Source: Actinomycetota bacterium
GTDB lineage: Bacteria; Actinomycetota; Actinomycetes; Streptosporangiales; Streptosporangiaceae
Reading direction: 5' to 3'
NCBI GenBank assembly: GCA_003161205.1
Contig: PMOU01000340.1
Span: 1-7,078 of the forward strand
Length of the DNA stretch: 7,078 bases
Both the position numbers and the translations under genes were made by a program. Below the pieces are notes generated by a model. It was not told where the DNA came from. It did not search any database and saw only the letters and a list, made by a program, of their open reading frames with translations. Shown here one piece after another: positions 5,871 through 7,078 of the stretch (the stretch's first letter is position 1; every line of letters begins with the position of its first letter).

Positions 5871-7078
5871 ATGGCGCAACAGGTGGGGAGTACCAGCGGA
5901 GCCGCTTCGGCGGCCCCCCAGGTAGCGGAAGCGCCCGGGGGGGCCTCGGCAGTCACGAATGCCGACCGGCCCGAGCCCGGCCGCCAAGCGGACGGCCTGG
6001 TCGCGACCGAGGTCGACGGCCTGGTCGCGAGCGAGGTCGACGGCCAGGCGGTGACCGAGGTCGACGGCCCGACGGGGACCACGGTGGCCAACGCCGGCCC
6101 GGCCGGGCGCAGGCGGACCTGGCTGCGCCGCACGCCGCCGGCCGCCACCGTGGCCGTCACGGCGGCGCCGAGTGTGGTGGCGGCCGGGCCTGACCTGGAC
6201 CTGGCCTCCAACGACCCGCTGGTCGGCTACCTGCTCAGCGCGGCCAGCGCCGTGGACATCACCGGCTTGCAGCTCCAGTCTCCGGCCCTGCGAGCGCTGC
6301 AGACGGCTGGGGTGGTCCTGGTCGTCCCGCTGATCTCCTCTGGCAGCCTGGTCGGCCTGCTCAGTCTCGGCGCGCGACGGTCAGAACGCGGCTACTCGAC
6401 CGATGACCTGCGCCTGCTGAACTCGCTGGCCGGCTACGCGGCCCCGGCCATGCGGGTCGGCCAGCTGGTCCGGCAGCAGCAGGCGCAGGCCCGCCAGCGG
6501 GAGCGGATCGAGCAGGAGCTGAAGATCGCCCAGATCATCCAGCAGCAGTTCCTGCCCAAGCAACTGCCCGACCTGCCCAGCTGGCACGTGGCGGCGTTCT
6601 ACCGCCCGGCCCGGACGGTGGGCGGCGACTTCTACGATTTCATCCCGCTGCCGGACGGCCGGGTCATGTTCGTGGTCGGCGACGTTACCGACAAGGGCAT
6701 CCCGGCCGCACTGGTCATGGCCAGCACGCACGCCCTGCTCCGGGACACCGCCCCCCGGCTCGTCTCGCCCGGACAAGTCCTCGGTCACGTCAACGAGATG
6801 CTCTGCGTCGACATCCCGGCGCACATGTTCGTCACCTGCCTGGCCCTGGTGCTCGACCCGGCCAGCGGCGAGGTGGTGTTCGCCAATGCCGGTCATGATG
6901 TCCCGTACGTGCGGACCCAGGGCGGCGTCGCCGAACTGCGGGCCCGGGGCATGCCGCTGGGCCTGATGCCGGGCATGGACTACGAGGAGAAGCGCTTCCA
7001 GTTCGAGCCTGGCGACTGCGCCCTGCTGCACAGCGACGGCCTGGCCGAGGCACACGCGCCCGACCGGGAGATGTTCGG
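5871..7078 (+). CDS. GAF-like/PP2C (SpoIIE/RsbU-type) serine phosphatase, 3' partial
   Basis: 402 whole codons are visible, and the frame is open to the window edge. Residues 1-107 are Ala/Gly/Pro/Val-rich with a tandem repeat. Residues 108-200 hold a GAF-like half domain (LQSPALRALQTAGVVLVVPL, SSGSLVGLLSLGARRSERGY, STDDLRLLNSLAGYAAPAMR). Residues 200-232 form a charged, Gln-rich helix ending in the typical IIQQQFLPKQLP linker. From 238 runs the PP2C domain: TVGGDFYDF (D253), GDVTDKGIPAAL (D271), MFVTCLALVLDP, ANAGHDVP and LLHSDGLAEAH (D389). The metal-binding aspartates are all present, so it should be an active Mn/Mg-dependent phosphatase. Relatives such as RsbU and SpoIIE dephosphorylate Ser on anti-sigma-factor antagonists and so free a sigma factor. 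No such antagonist or anti-sigma kinase is visible here; one could lie downstream or in the missing C-terminus. It is divergent from the SARP gene with a shared 126-bp region. The start is fixed by an upstream in-frame stop and a good ribosome binding site. Confidence 0.92.
   Translation, partial: MAQQVGSTSGAASAAPQVAEAPGGASAVTNADRPEPGRQADGLVATEVDGLVASEVDGQAVTEVDGPTGTTVANAGPAGRRRTWLRRTPPAATVAVTAAPSVVAAGPDLDLASNDPLVGYLLSAASAVDITGLQLQSPALRALQTAGVVLVVPLISSGSLVGLLSLGARRSERGYSTDDLRLLNSLAGYAAPAMRVGQLVRQQQAQARQRERIEQELKIAQIIQQQFLPKQLPDLPSWHVAAFYRPARTVGGDFYDFIPLPDGRVMFVVGDVTDKGIPAALVMASTHALLRDTAPRLVSPGQVLGHVNEMLCVDIPAHMFVTCLALVLDPASGEVVFANAGHDVPYVRTQGGVAELRARGMPLGLMPGMDYEEKRFQFEPGDCALLHSDGLAEAHAPDREMF
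5991..6086 (+). repeat. 24-bp in-frame tandem repeat, about four units
   Basis: Units begin at 5991, 6015, 6039 and 6063 and encode DGLVATEV, DGLVASEV, DGQAVTEV and the decayed DGPTGTTV (residues 41-72). Units 1 and 2 differ by one base, unit 3 by four from unit 1, and unit 4 by more. The period keeps the frame, as expected for slippage or unequal crossing-over in a poorly constrained protein tail. Confidence 0.85.

Noticed and set aside
5745..5987. N-terminal extension of the SARP gene to an upstream ATG at 5987
   Set aside because: The frame is open, but the extra 81 residues would overlap the phosphatase gene by over 100 bp, run through the repeat-rich intergenic region and show no domain character. 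The SARP fold begins right at ATG 5744, which has a GGTGG upstream.
6381..7055. Minus-strand open frame opposite the phosphatase
   Set aside because: The plus strand carries all PP2C motifs across the same bases. The minus-strand product has no recognisable domain.

Overview
The window is GC-rich, with coding sequence dominated by G/C-ending codons. Its gene families (a SARP/BTAD-type regulator, a sigma factor fused to a zinc anti-sigma-like module, and a GAF-PP2C phosphatase with the actinobacterial sequence signature) point to a filamentous or soil actinomycete (Actinomycetota). The genus cannot be told from the sequence.

Layout from left to right. (1) The C-terminal part of a polytopic membrane protein (2-1075, +). 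It resembles the sensor half of actinobacterial histidine kinases but ends before any kinase domain. (2) An ECF-like sigma factor of 508 residues (1207-2733, +). After sigma regions 2 and 4 it carries a Cys-His-x3-Cys-x2-Cys zinc motif like those of ZAS anti-sigma factors, one transmembrane helix, a Ser/Thr/Ala/Pro-rich stalk and a beta-rich domain predicted to lie outside the membrane. (3) A convergent gene on the minus strand (2754-5744), only 20 bp from the sigma stop codon. It encodes a 996-residue AfsR-like regulator: winged helix, BTAD, STAND-type ATPase and TPR-like repeats. (4) A 126-bp divergent intergenic region (5745-5870) with an exact 8-bp direct repeat, an A-tract hairpin and inverted repeats. 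(5) The start of a GAF/PP2C (SpoIIE/RsbU-like) serine phosphatase (5871 to beyond 7078, +), cut by the window edge and carrying a 24-bp tandem repeat in its variable N-terminus.

All four genes encode signalling or regulatory proteins; there is no metabolic enzyme, tRNA, rRNA, CRISPR array or mobile element. The likely common theme is control of transcription: a membrane-tethered sigma factor with its apparent inhibitor and sensor in the same chain, an ATP-dependent SARP regulator, and a phosphatase of the kind that acts on anti-sigma-factor antagonists. Whether they form one pathway cannot be read from the sequence. The most notable item is the one-chain sigma, zinc-finger, transmembrane and ectodomain protein.
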